Assembly: GCF_003797765.1 (NCBI RefSeq) | Contig: NZ_RKMB01000021.1 | Coordinates: 1-64,000, forward strand | DNA: 64,000 bases | Reading direction: 5' to 3' | From: Ramlibacter sp. WS9 | GTDB taxonomy: Bacteria > Pseudomonadota > Gammaproteobacteria > Burkholderiales > Burkholderiaceae_C | Shown: positions 25,826-33,784 of the stretch, piece after piece | Numbering within the stretch: the stretch's first letter is position 1 | Layout of the letters: each line of letters starts with the position of its first letter | Notes under the pieces: model-generated | What the model saw: the letters and a program-made list of their open reading frames with translations, nothing else | Told to the model about the DNA's origin: nothing | The model's database searches: none | Program-made: the position numbers and the translations under genes

Positions 25826-25869
25826 ATTTTCCCGGGCTGAACCGGCGCAGTCGTCGTCCGAAGCGACGA
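25826..25869 (-). promoter_or_regulatory. Regulon operator and promoter of the thiolase-racemase operon
   Basis: TCGTCCGAAGCGACGA at 25854-25869 has one mismatch. GAAAAT at 25826-25831 lies 22 bases downstream on the minus strand and the thiolase ATG 57 bases beyond. The site falls in the 121-base gap after the acyl-CoA dehydrogenase gene. Confidence 0.73.
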
Positions 25870-25890
25870 TTCCGACCGGCAGCCCACGCC

Positions 25891-27039
25891 TCACAGCGCG
25901 CGCGCGATTACTTCTTTCATGATTTCGCTGGTGCCGCCGAAGATGCGCTGGACACGGGCGTCGGCGTACATGCGGGCGATGAGGTATTCGTTCATGTAGC
26001 CGTACCCGCCGTACAGCTGAAGCAACTCGTCGATCACGCGGCCCTGGGTCTCGGTGGCCCACAACTTGGCCATGGAGGCTGTCGCGGTGTCCAGCCGGCC
26101 TGCCACCATCTGCTCGATGCAGCGGTCGATGAAAGCCCGGCCCACCGTGATCTGCGTGGCCACTTCCGCCAGCTTGAACCGGGTGTTCTGGTAATCGGCT
26201 ACCGGCTTGCCGAAGACGCGGCGTTCGCGCACATAGTCCAGCGCGTGCTGGAAGGCCCCCTCCATCGCCGCCACGGACATGAGCGCGATGACAAGGCGCT
26301 CGTAAGGGAGATCGCCCATCAACTGGTAGAAGCCCTGGCCCTCGACGCCGCCGAGCAAAGCATCGGCGGGGACCTGTACGTCGTCGAAGAACAGCTCGGC
26401 GGTGTCCTGCGATTTCAGGCCGATCTTGTCCAGCAGGGGGCCAACCCGGAAACCTGCGCAGTCTTGCGTCTCGACGATCAGGATGGATGTACCCCGGGCG
26501 GCTTGAGCGGGATCGGTCTTGCAGACCACCAGCACCACACCGGCGAGCAGGCCATTGCTGATGAAAGTCTTGGCACCGTTGATGACGTAGCCGTCGCCGC
26601 GCCGCTCGGCGCGAGTGCGCAGCGCCTGCAGGTCCGAGCCCGCTTGCGGCTCGCTCATGGCAATGGCACCGACCCATTCGCCGGAGGCCATGCGCGGCAG
26701 GTAGCGGCGCTTCTGTTCCTCGGTGCCATGGTTGAGGAAGTAGTGCGCGACGATCGAATGCACTCCGGTGCACATGCCGGTGAGGCCCCGTCGCGCGAGC
26801 TCCTCCAGCAACACGGCTTCGTGGCGAAAGTCCCCACCGGCGCCGCCATAAGCCTCGGGGATATCGGTGCAAAGAAATCCCAGTTCGCCGGTCTTGCGCC
26901 AGAGGTCGCGCTCCACGTGGCCCGTCCCGCGCGCCGCGATCTCCGCGGCTGCGATTTCAGCCTGTGCGAAGCGCGCCGCGGCGTCCCGGTACTGGCTCAG
27001 GTCATCGTTGCTCCATGAGCGCTCGAATTGAAGTGCCAC
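25891..27039 (-). CDS. Acyl-CoA dehydrogenase
   Basis: This 382-residue acyl-CoA dehydrogenase has MSEPQAGSDLQALRT and YVINGAKTFISNG in the flavin-facing beta domain, and GGYGYMNEY near residue 345. The catalytic glutamate is in IFGGTSEIMKEV near 373. It is of standard length and similar to long-chain acyl-CoA dehydrogenases. It would introduce the 2,3-double bond and pass electrons to ETF. It is second in a two-gene operon, 18 bases after the HSD10-like SDR, and is followed by the operator of the thiolase operon. Confidence 0.94.
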   Translation of the reverse strand: MALQFERSWSNDDLSQYRDAAARFAQAEIAAAEIAARGTGHVERDLWRKTGELGFLCTDIPEAYGGAGGDFRHEAVLLEELARRGLTGMCTGVHSIVAHYFLNHGTEEQKRRYLPRMASGEWVGAIAMSEPQAGSDLQALRTRAERRGDGYVINGAKTFISNGLLAGVVLVVCKTDPAQAARGTSILIVETQDCAGFRVGPLLDKIGLKSQDTAELFFDDVQVPADALLGGVEGQGFYQLMGDLPYERLVIALMSVAAMEGAFQHALDYVRERRVFGKPVADYQNTRFKLAEVATQITVGRAFIDRCIEQMVAGRLDTATASMAKLWATETQGRVIDELLQLYGGYGYMNEYLIARMYADARVQRIFGGTSEIMKEVIARAL

Positions 27040-27057
27040 GGCCCTCTCCGCCTCGGG

Positions 27058-27843
27058 TTACTGAGGTGCCATGCGGATGGCACCGTCGAGCCGCACGCTC
27101 TCGCCGTTGAAGTAGCCGTTCGTGATCATGCTCTCGGCCAGGGCCGCGAATTCACCCGCCCGGCCCAGCCGCTTGGGAAATGGCACCGATGCGGCCAAGG
27201 CCGTGCGCACCAACTCCGGCGCACCCTGCAGCAGAGGCGTGTCGAAGATACCCGGCATGATGGTGTTGACGCGCACCCCCTCGTTCATCAGGTCGCGCGC
27301 AATCGGCAGCGTCATTCCGACCACGGCCGCCTTGGAAGCCGCGTAGGCGGCTTGCCCGATCTGGCCGTCCTGCGCGGCGACCGACGCCGTGTTGATGATG
27401 ACGCCACGCTCACCATCGTCATCATCCGGCGGCAAAGAGAGCATCCCCGCGGCCGCCAGGGCGGTACACCTGAAGGTGCCGAGAAGATTGATCTGGATGA
27501 TCTTCTCGAAGCTCGCGATCGGGAAATGGCGGATGTCGCCGGTCTTCCTGTCGCGACTGGCCGTCTTCACGGCGTTGCCGGTACCGGCGCAATTGATCAG
27601 GATGCGCTCCTGTCCGTTGGCGGCCCGGGCCTTGGCGAATCCGGCCTGCACGCTATCGTCGGAGGTCACGTCGACGCGGCAAAACACGCCGCCAATTTCG
27701 CGGGCAAGCGTTTCGCCCAACTCCACGTTGAGATCGAACAGGGCTACCTTGACGCCGCTCGCAGCCAGGCGGCGGGCAGTGGCGGCACCCAGGCCGGAAG
27801 CGCCGCCGGTAACGACGGCGGAGACGGAAGCGTTCAGTTGCAT
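27058..27843 (-). CDS. SDR, HSD17B10-like 3-hydroxyacyl-CoA dehydrogenase
   Basis: The 261-residue SDR resembles type 10 17-beta-hydroxysteroid dehydrogenase / 3-hydroxy-2-methylbutyryl-CoA dehydrogenase. It has TGGASGLG near residue 13, FDLN after beta-2 (NAD preference), an insert around 100-115 (KTASRDRKTGDIRHFP) and YAASK with the catalytic pair. It has PGIFDTPLLQGAP, typical of that subfamily, and the ending NGESVRLDGAIRMAPQ. ATG 27843 with GAGGG upstream is preferred to a longer frame. The 2-methyl-branched preference known for HSD10 agrees with the racemase nearby. It is first in the operon with the acyl-CoA dehydrogenase. Confidence 0.9.
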   Translation of the reverse strand: MQLNASVSAVVTGGASGLGAATARRLAASGVKVALFDLNVELGETLAREIGGVFCRVDVTSDDSVQAGFAKARAANGQERILINCAGTGNAVKTASRDRKTGDIRHFPIASFEKIIQINLLGTFRCTALAAAGMLSLPPDDDDGERGVIINTASVAAQDGQIGQAAYAASKAAVVGMTLPIARDLMNEGVRVNTIMPGIFDTPLLQGAPELVRTALAASVPFPKRLGRAGEFAALAESMITNGYFNGESVRLDGAIRMAPQ

Positions 27844-27906
27844 AAAGTAGGACCCTCGAAGAAAAAAGATGTGGTTCAGCTGTTCGTTCAACAACTGTCT
27901 TGGCCA

Positions 27907-27950
27907 ACTCTACGAGCGCACCATCACCTCGGCATCGTCGGATTGGACGA
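27907..27950 (-). promoter_or_regulatory. Regulon operator and promoter of the HSD10-like operon
   Basis: TCGTCGGATTGGACGA at 27935-27950 has one mismatch. TAGAGT at 27907-27912 lies 22 bases downstream on the minus strand. The divergent regulator gene starts at 28086. No suitably spaced -10 faces it, so the regulator may not be controlled by this site. Confidence 0.73.
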
Positions 27951-28085
27951 ACGTTGGCCCCTTGGCAATCGACGTGACGGGCAGCACGGAGATGCGTATG
28001 CTTCGGGTCGCGCGCGCCCGAATTCGCGAACTCGCGGCTGGGCGGCGATACGCAGGGAGACAGCAAAGTCTCGGAGACAACACAA

Positions 28086-30761
28086 GTGCATCCCCCATCC
28101 AACAACAGCCCGTTGACGTCGGCCGTCCTTGCGACCAAGCTCGACATGCGCCTTCCCAGCACCGGGCAGATCATGCGTGAAGCCCTGTGCGAGCAGGTTG
28201 CGCGCGCGTCATCGGCGAAGGTGGTCTTGGTGCGTGCACCAGCCGGCTTTGGCAAGACCACCGCCATGCTTCAAAGCAGGGAGAGGCTGGAGGCCGCCGG
28301 CATCGAGACAGCGTGGTTGACGCTGGACGATGCGGACAATGACCGGCCCCGTTTCCTTGCCTGCATTGGCCGTGCCCTTGAAGCGCTCGGCGCCGAACCT
28401 TCCCAGAGCGAGGGCAAATCGGACATTGCCGAGGTCCTCGCGGGGCTGCCATCGCCGTTCGCGCTGTTCCTGGACGACTTCGAGACCCTGCGCGAACCTA
28501 CCGTGTTGACGCTGGTGCGCGACATGATCGCCCACTTGCCGCGGCGGGGGCAGCTGATCATCGGAACGCGCAGCCTGCCGGACATCAGCCTCGGGCGCCT
28601 GCGCGCCAAGGGCGACCTGGTCGAGATCGATAGCGACCACCTGCGCTTCAGCCTGGAGGAGACGGCGCAGTTTCTGAAGCTGCGGTGCGGCGAACCGATC
28701 TCGGCGGACGGCGTGGGCCGGCTGCATCGCAAGACCGAAGGCTGGGTTGCCGCCCTGTGGCTGGTGGCGATGGCACTGGGCCGGCGCTCGTCGCACGAGC
28801 AGTTCATCGAGCGGTTTTCCGGCACCACGGGCTCGATCGCCGAATACCTGGCCGACGACGTTCTCAATCAGCAGCCCTCCGAGATTCGCCGTTTCCTGCT
28901 GCGCACCAGCGTGCTGCGACACCTCAACGCTTCGGTCTGCCAGGCAGTGAATCCGCACGCCGATTGCGCGCGGATCCTGAGCACGCTGGAATCAGCCAAC
29001 CTGTTCCTCACGCCGGTCTCCGGTGAGGCCTTGACCTATCGGTACCACAGCCTTTTCGCCGACTTTCTTCGCGGCCAGCTGGCGCGCGAACACCCCGACG
29101 ACGTGGCAAGGCTACACCTCGCAGCTTCAGGCTGGTACGAGTCGCAGGGCCGGCCGGTGCCCGCGATCGATCACGCCATCGAAGGCGGCGACTACAACTA
29201 TGCCCTGACGCTGCTTGCGGAGCACGCGGAGCCGCTGCTGGAACAGGGCCGCATGCGGCTCCTGGAGCGCTGGTTCACCGCCATTCCCGAAAAGGATATG
29301 CGCGCTCATCCACGCATCTTCGTCATCTGGCTATGGGCCTCCGGCTTCACGATCGGCCCATGGGTCGCCATGGAGCGAATGGAAAGTTCCGGGCTGGCCA
29401 GCAGCGACGACCCGGTCGTGCAAGCCCACCTGAACGCGCTGCCGGCGGTGATGCTGGAGATGCAGGACCGAGGCGCCGAGGCATACACCGTGGGCCATGA
29501 AGGCCTGGCGCGGCTGCCAACCTGCCGGCCGTTCGCCGACACCGTGCTCGTCAATGCAATGGCCGAAATCGTGCTGGAGCACGGGGAGCCTCAAGAGGCC
29601 CGCCGGTTGCTCAGCGCCGCGCGCCAGGCGCCCGGCGATAGCGCGTTCAACCGCATGTTCACCGACAGTGTCGAGGGTGTGCTCGACCTGGAAGAAGGCC
29701 GAATGCGCCAGGCAACGGCGCGCTTTCGCATGGCGCTGGGTGCCAGTGAGCGGGCGGCGTACAACCCGTCCAACGGCAACGCCTGGGCGGGCGTGCTCTA
29801 CACCGTGGCGCTGTACGAAGCCAACGAGCTGGACGAGGTTGGGCACCTGCTGAACGTGTACCTGCCGGTGGCCACCAATCTCGGCTCTCCCGACCACGCG
29901 ATCCTGTGTCACTGGTTGCGCTCGCGCGTCGCTTTCTACCAGGGCGACATCGACCGCGCGACCCAGACCCTGATGGAACTCGAGTACCTCGGTCACCAGC
30001 GCCGGCTGCCGCGCCTGGTGGCCAGCGCGAGGCTGGAACGCGCCAGGTTGCTGCTGCTGCAAGGCAACGACCGGGCCTCGAAAGAGGAGATGGACCGCGC
30101 CGACGATCCGGCGATCTGGCAACGCGTCGACGAACGCCACCTGCTTGCCCACGACCTGGACTACATGGCCATGGCCCGGTTGCGCTGGCAGGTTGCGTTT
30201 GGCGACGCCGGTGCGGCGCTTCCCCTGTTGGCAGACGCCATCTTCCAGGCGGCGGCGGGACGGCGCCACCGGCGCGTGCTCAAGCTGCGGGTGCTGCAGA
30301 GCCTCGCGCTGGAGCGAGCGGGCGAGAGTACGTCAGCGGTGTCGCACATGAGCGACGTGCTTCGCCAGGCGAGCCGCGAAGGCTTTGTACGGCTGCTGCT
30401 GGATGAGGGGCCGGCCATCGGCCCCGTGATTTATCGCTGCCATCTGGTGGAGAGTGCGAACCCGCATGCAGACCCGCTGATGACCGGGTACCTGGAGCAG
30501 CTGCTCGCGGTGCTCGGCCCCGCGGCGGCGTGGGGCGATGCGGGCCGGGCGCCCGAGTCGCCGATCGAGCCGCTGACCGGTAAGGAAATGCGCGTCCTGC
30601 AGCTGCTGGCCGAAGGCTACGGCAACAGCGCCATCGGCGAAAAGCTGTTCGTGTCGGACAGCACCGTGAGAACCCATCTGCGCAACATCAACATGAAGCT
30701 CAACGCACAGAGCCGCACCCACGCCGTGGCGATAGCACGGCGCCTGGGCTTGACCCGCTGA
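28086..30761 (+). CDS. MalT/LAL-type LuxR-family transcriptional activator
   Basis: The 891-residue regulator has a P-loop (VRAPAGFGKTTAML, about residues 47-60), Walker B LFLDDFE near 126, and an AAA-like STAND module to about 330. A long helical tetratricopeptide-type sensor region follows. The C-terminal LuxR helix-turn-helix (LTGKEMRVLQLLAEGYGNSA, then SDSTVRTHLRNINMKL) is at about 832-885. Such proteins bind an inducer and ATP, oligomerise and activate transcription. The start is GTG 28086 with GGAGA nine bases upstream. It sits centrally among fourteen copies of a dyad placed at the activator position and is the best candidate to bind them. It has no copy at its own promoter. Confidence 0.93.
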   Translation: MHPPSNNSPLTSAVLATKLDMRLPSTGQIMREALCEQVARASSAKVVLVRAPAGFGKTTAMLQSRERLEAAGIETAWLTLDDADNDRPRFLACIGRALEALGAEPSQSEGKSDIAEVLAGLPSPFALFLDDFETLREPTVLTLVRDMIAHLPRRGQLIIGTRSLPDISLGRLRAKGDLVEIDSDHLRFSLEETAQFLKLRCGEPISADGVGRLHRKTEGWVAALWLVAMALGRRSSHEQFIERFSGTTGSIAEYLADDVLNQQPSEIRRFLLRTSVLRHLNASVCQAVNPHADCARILSTLESANLFLTPVSGEALTYRYHSLFADFLRGQLAREHPDDVARLHLAASGWYESQGRPVPAIDHAIEGGDYNYALTLLAEHAEPLLEQGRMRLLERWFTAIPEKDMRAHPRIFVIWLWASGFTIGPWVAMERMESSGLASSDDPVVQAHLNALPAVMLEMQDRGAEAYTVGHEGLARLPTCRPFADTVLVNAMAEIVLEHGEPQEARRLLSAARQAPGDSAFNRMFTDSVEGVLDLEEGRMRQATARFRMALGASERAAYNPSNGNAWAGVLYTVALYEANELDEVGHLLNVYLPVATNLGSPDHAILCHWLRSRVAFYQGDIDRATQTLMELEYLGHQRRLPRLVASARLERARLLLLQGNDRASKEEMDRADDPAIWQRVDERHLLAHDLDYMAMARLRWQVAFGDAGAALPLLADAIFQAAAGRRHRRVLKLRVLQSLALERAGESTSAVSHMSDVLRQASREGFVRLLLDEGPAIGPVIYRCHLVESANPHADPLMTGYLEQLLAVLGPAAAWGDAGRAPESPIEPLTGKEMRVLQLLAEGYGNSAIGEKLFVSDSTVRTHLRNINMKLNAQSRTHAVAIARRLGLTR

Positions 30762-30823
30762 GTGCGGCGATGAAGGGCCCGCCGGTTACGGTGCGGCGGA
30801 CCTCTGGTTGCGGATAGCGCGGC

Positions 30824-32368
30824 TCAGATGGAACGGCCAGCTCCCTCCCAGTACGCCGCCCGAAGTTTGCGCTTGAAGATCTTGCCCGAGTCCTCCCGCG
30901 GCAGTGCGTCGTTGAAGTCCACGCGCCGTGGCACCTTGTAGCCCGCGACATGCTGCCGCAGAAAGCTCTTGACGTCCTCGGCGGTCAGCTTCACCCCCGG
31001 CTGCGGCTGCACCACCGCGCAAACTGCCTCGCCGAAATCATCGTCCGGGATGCCGAAGATGGCGCAGTCGGCGACTTCGGGCATCTTGTGAAGCTCCGCC
31101 TCGATCTCGGCCGGGTAGATGTTGACTCCGCCAGAAATCATCATGTCGGTTGCGCGGTCGCACAGGTACAGGAAGCCGTCCTCGTCCAGATAGCCGACGT
31201 CGCCCGGCGCGATCAAGCCGTCCTTCTCAACGCTTCGCCGCTTTTCGGCATCGCCGTGATAGGTGAACTGAGGAAAGCCCGCGTTGACGGCCACCACCTC
31301 CCCCACGGTGCGCGGCGGCACCACTGCGCCGCTGGCGTCGACCACCCGCACGGTCGCCCCCGGCATCGCACGGCCAACCGTGCCCGGGTGCGCAAGCCAC
31401 TCCTCGGCGGTGCAGAAGGTGACGTTCCCGATCTCGGTGGAACCGTAGTATTCGCAGATGACGGGCCCCCACCATTCGATCATGGCTCGCTTGATGGGCG
31501 GGGAAACGGGCGCCGCGGCATGGGCCACGAACCGCAGCGACGACAGGTCGTAGCGCTCGCGGACAACCTTCGGCAGCTTCAGCAAGCGGTTCAGCATGAT
31601 CGGCACCAGGTTGAGGTGCGTAATGCGATGCTGCTGAATCAGGGCGAGCAGTTCTTCGGCATCGAAGCGCGGCACGATGACCACGTTGACGCCGATCCGC
31701 GCCGAGAAATTCGCGTGCATGTTCGGGGCGGTGTGGTACATCGGCCCGACCACGGCGGTGACCACCTCGTCGGGCCGATTCAGGTAGTCCTGATAGCCAA
31801 AGGAACGTGCCAGCATGCCGCCCACGGCAGCCATCTGCTCGGGCGTCATCGCGGAACGGCGCACGCCCTTGGGCCGGCCGGTGGTGCCCGAGGTGTAGAC
31901 GATGGTGCTGGGGATGTCCAGCACCGCGCTGGCGCGCGGCTCGAACCCCTCCCGCCAGGCTTCCCAGTTGGTCAACCCCTGCGGAACCTGGCCGCAGTCC
32001 TCCGACAGCTCGTAGGCCTGCCGCACATCGGGCGGGACCGGCACCACCAGCACGGTCATGCCCGCAGGGATGACGGGCCGCAGCCCGACCAGCAAGTCGG
32101 CGTGGATCACAAGGAGTTTCGCGCCCGAGTCCTCGAGGATGTAGCGGGCCTCCTGCTCCGTGTAGTGCCAGTTCAGCGCAACTGGAAAAGCGCCCAGCAT
32201 CGAGACGGCGCCGCTTGCCTCGAGAAATGCCAGGCCGTTGCGCAGGCAGATGGCCACGCCATCGCCGGTCTTCACGCCCAGGCGGTCGAGCCCGGTCGCC
32301 GCCCGCGCGCAGCGCAAGCGAAACTCGTCGGTGGACAGACGGCGATCGCCGCTTGTAATGGTTCCCAT
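30824..32368 (-). CDS. Acyl-CoA ligase (AMP-forming)
   Basis: The 514-residue ANL ligase has the P-loop TIVYTSGTTGRPKGVRR near residue 165. It also has GYLDEDGFLYLCDR, the hinge DMMISGGVNIYPAEIEAELH near 405, and the terminal lysine in PREDSGKIFKRKLR near 500. The length fits short- or medium-size acid-activating members rather than long-chain FadD. It is last in an operon with the outer-membrane DUF1302 and DUF1329 genes, which suggests that uptake and activation are coupled. The ribosome site GAGAGAA is preceded by a short GATA tetranucleotide repeat (32381-32394, read on the minus strand). Confidence 0.92.
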   Translation of the reverse strand: MGTITSGDRRLSTDEFRLRCARAATGLDRLGVKTGDGVAICLRNGLAFLEASGAVSMLGAFPVALNWHYTEQEARYILEDSGAKLLVIHADLLVGLRPVIPAGMTVLVVPVPPDVRQAYELSEDCGQVPQGLTNWEAWREGFEPRASAVLDIPSTIVYTSGTTGRPKGVRRSAMTPEQMAAVGGMLARSFGYQDYLNRPDEVVTAVVGPMYHTAPNMHANFSARIGVNVVIVPRFDAEELLALIQQHRITHLNLVPIMLNRLLKLPKVVRERYDLSSLRFVAHAAAPVSPPIKRAMIEWWGPVICEYYGSTEIGNVTFCTAEEWLAHPGTVGRAMPGATVRVVDASGAVVPPRTVGEVVAVNAGFPQFTYHGDAEKRRSVEKDGLIAPGDVGYLDEDGFLYLCDRATDMMISGGVNIYPAEIEAELHKMPEVADCAIFGIPDDDFGEAVCAVVQPQPGVKLTAEDVKSFLRQHVAGYKVPRRVDFNDALPREDSGKIFKRKLRAAYWEGAGRSI

Positions 32369-32380
32369 GATCAGGTTCTC

Positions 32381-32394
32381 TCTATCTATCTATC
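32381..32394. repeat. Short GATA tetranucleotide repeat before ligase gene
   Basis: TCTATCTATCTATC on the plus strand is GATA repeated about three and a half times in the sense of the ligase gene. It lies 13-26 bases upstream of that ATG, next to the ribosome binding site. It is short, so instability is only a possibility. Confidence 0.5.
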
Positions 32395-32406
32395 GTGCAC
32401 TTCGGC

Positions 32407-33756
32407 TCAGTTGCCCATGCGCCGAAGCGCGTCCGGCGTGAATTGCGAAGCCTTCAGCGGCACGTTGAAGACGACCGGCTTGTCCTCGTTGCTCAGATTG
32501 CTGCTCACGTACCGCCGGGCCTGCAGGTCATACTGCGCCATTCCCGCGATGTAGAACGCGGGCGCCGTGTAGAACTGCGTGCCCATGACCTCCAGGACGC
32601 GCCACAGTTCGCCACGGCCGTCATACAGGTCGCCATGGACGACCTGCCAGCTGTCCTCGTCGAGGTAATACATCCGCTTGTGGTAGACGTGGCTCTTGTC
32701 GGCGCGCAGGGTTGCTTCGATGGCCCACACGCGGTGCAGCTCGTAGCGGACGAGCTCCTGGTTCATGGTGCCGGGCTTGATGATGTCCTTGTACTTCAGG
32801 CTGCGATCGGTGAGCCGGTAGTTGTTGTAGGAGACGATCATTTCCCGTTTGCCGATCAGCTTCCAGGTAAACCGGTCCGGAGCCCCGTTGTAGCCGTCGT
32901 AGTCGTCGACGGTAGACAACCCATCGACACCATTGCGGGGCGTATCGTAGGATATCTCTGGCGCGCGCAGCACGCGCCGGGTGCCGGGGTTGTAGATCCA
33001 CGCTGCGCGCGACTGTTTCATCTGGTCGGTAAAGTCCTTGACGATCAGCGCCTCCCCCGAGATGCTGGAGGGCGACTTGAACACTGTCGAAAAGGCAAAC
33101 AGAAGCTCCGGGTCTTTCAGCGCGTGGCCGAACACAACCTCCTCTTGCCGCTTTACGGGTGTGAACGTACCGTCCGGCAACACCGGAAACTCGGTCATGT
33201 CGCGTGCGAACGACTCGCCGCGGTAGCGGAAGATGTGGTTCCAGATCGCCTCCACCCCATTGCCCGGAATCGGAAACGGCACCGCGCTCTCCACCCGGTT
33301 GACCACTGAATTGCCTTCATTGGTCGTGTCGATCTTCGCTGCCTCGCGCTTGATCCCCGCGTATACGGCGTCGGAATAGCCGGCTGATCGGCGCGTGGGA
33401 TACACAACCAGCTTGTAGGAGGAATAGCGCTTGAGCAGCGCCAGTTGACCGGGTGCAAGCTTGTCCTTGTACTGCTCGGCGTTGGCGCCGGTGATGGTGT
33501 AGAGCGGCTTGTCGGCCGCGAAGGGATCGGCATAGCCTTTCTGGATATCGAAACCGGCCGGTGGCTTGACGATGCCTCCAGTCCAGGCCGGGATGGTGCC
33601 GTCCTTGTTGGCTGCGCGTTCCGCCCCCATGGGCGTCAAGTCCTTGCCGAGCCGGTCGATCTGGTCGGCTGGCGCCTTGGCCTGTGCACCGGCCATCGCC
33701 AGAACAAGCAGCACGGCCAGGCCGATGGAACGGGATTGTTGTCGAATGCAATTCAT
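32407..33756 (-). CDS. DUF1329 family periplasmic/outer-membrane-associated protein
   Basis: The 449-residue product has a signal peptide (MNCIRQQSRSIGLAVLLVLA, cleavage near AQA-KAP) and the DUF1329 hallmark start LGKDLTPMGAERAANKDGTI followed by PAWTGG. The fold is related to outer-membrane lipoprotein sorting proteins, and members are secreted to the periplasm. DUF1329 genes almost always sit beside DUF1302, as here (28 bases downstream of it). A role in moving a hydrophobic substrate between outer and inner membrane is inferred from that linkage. No catalytic motif is visible. Confidence 0.92.
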   Translation of the reverse strand: MNCIRQQSRSIGLAVLLVLAMAGAQAKAPADQIDRLGKDLTPMGAERAANKDGTIPAWTGGIVKPPAGFDIQKGYADPFAADKPLYTITGANAEQYKDKLAPGQLALLKRYSSYKLVVYPTRRSAGYSDAVYAGIKREAAKIDTTNEGNSVVNRVESAVPFPIPGNGVEAIWNHIFRYRGESFARDMTEFPVLPDGTFTPVKRQEEVVFGHALKDPELLFAFSTVFKSPSSISGEALIVKDFTDQMKQSRAAWIYNPGTRRVLRAPEISYDTPRNGVDGLSTVDDYDGYNGAPDRFTWKLIGKREMIVSYNNYRLTDRSLKYKDIIKPGTMNQELVRYELHRVWAIEATLRADKSHVYHKRMYYLDEDSWQVVHGDLYDGRGELWRVLEVMGTQFYTAPAFYIAGMAQYDLQARRYVSSNLSNEDKPVVFNVPLKASQFTPDALRRMGN

Positions 33757-33784
33757 GATGAAGAGTCTCCGGGGGTTCGGGGCG

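Noticed and set aside
30779..30799. CCGCCG/CGGCGG hairpin between the regulator and ligase genes as a terminator
   Set aside because: Six base pairs with a nine-base loop and no T run on either side. Too weak to call.
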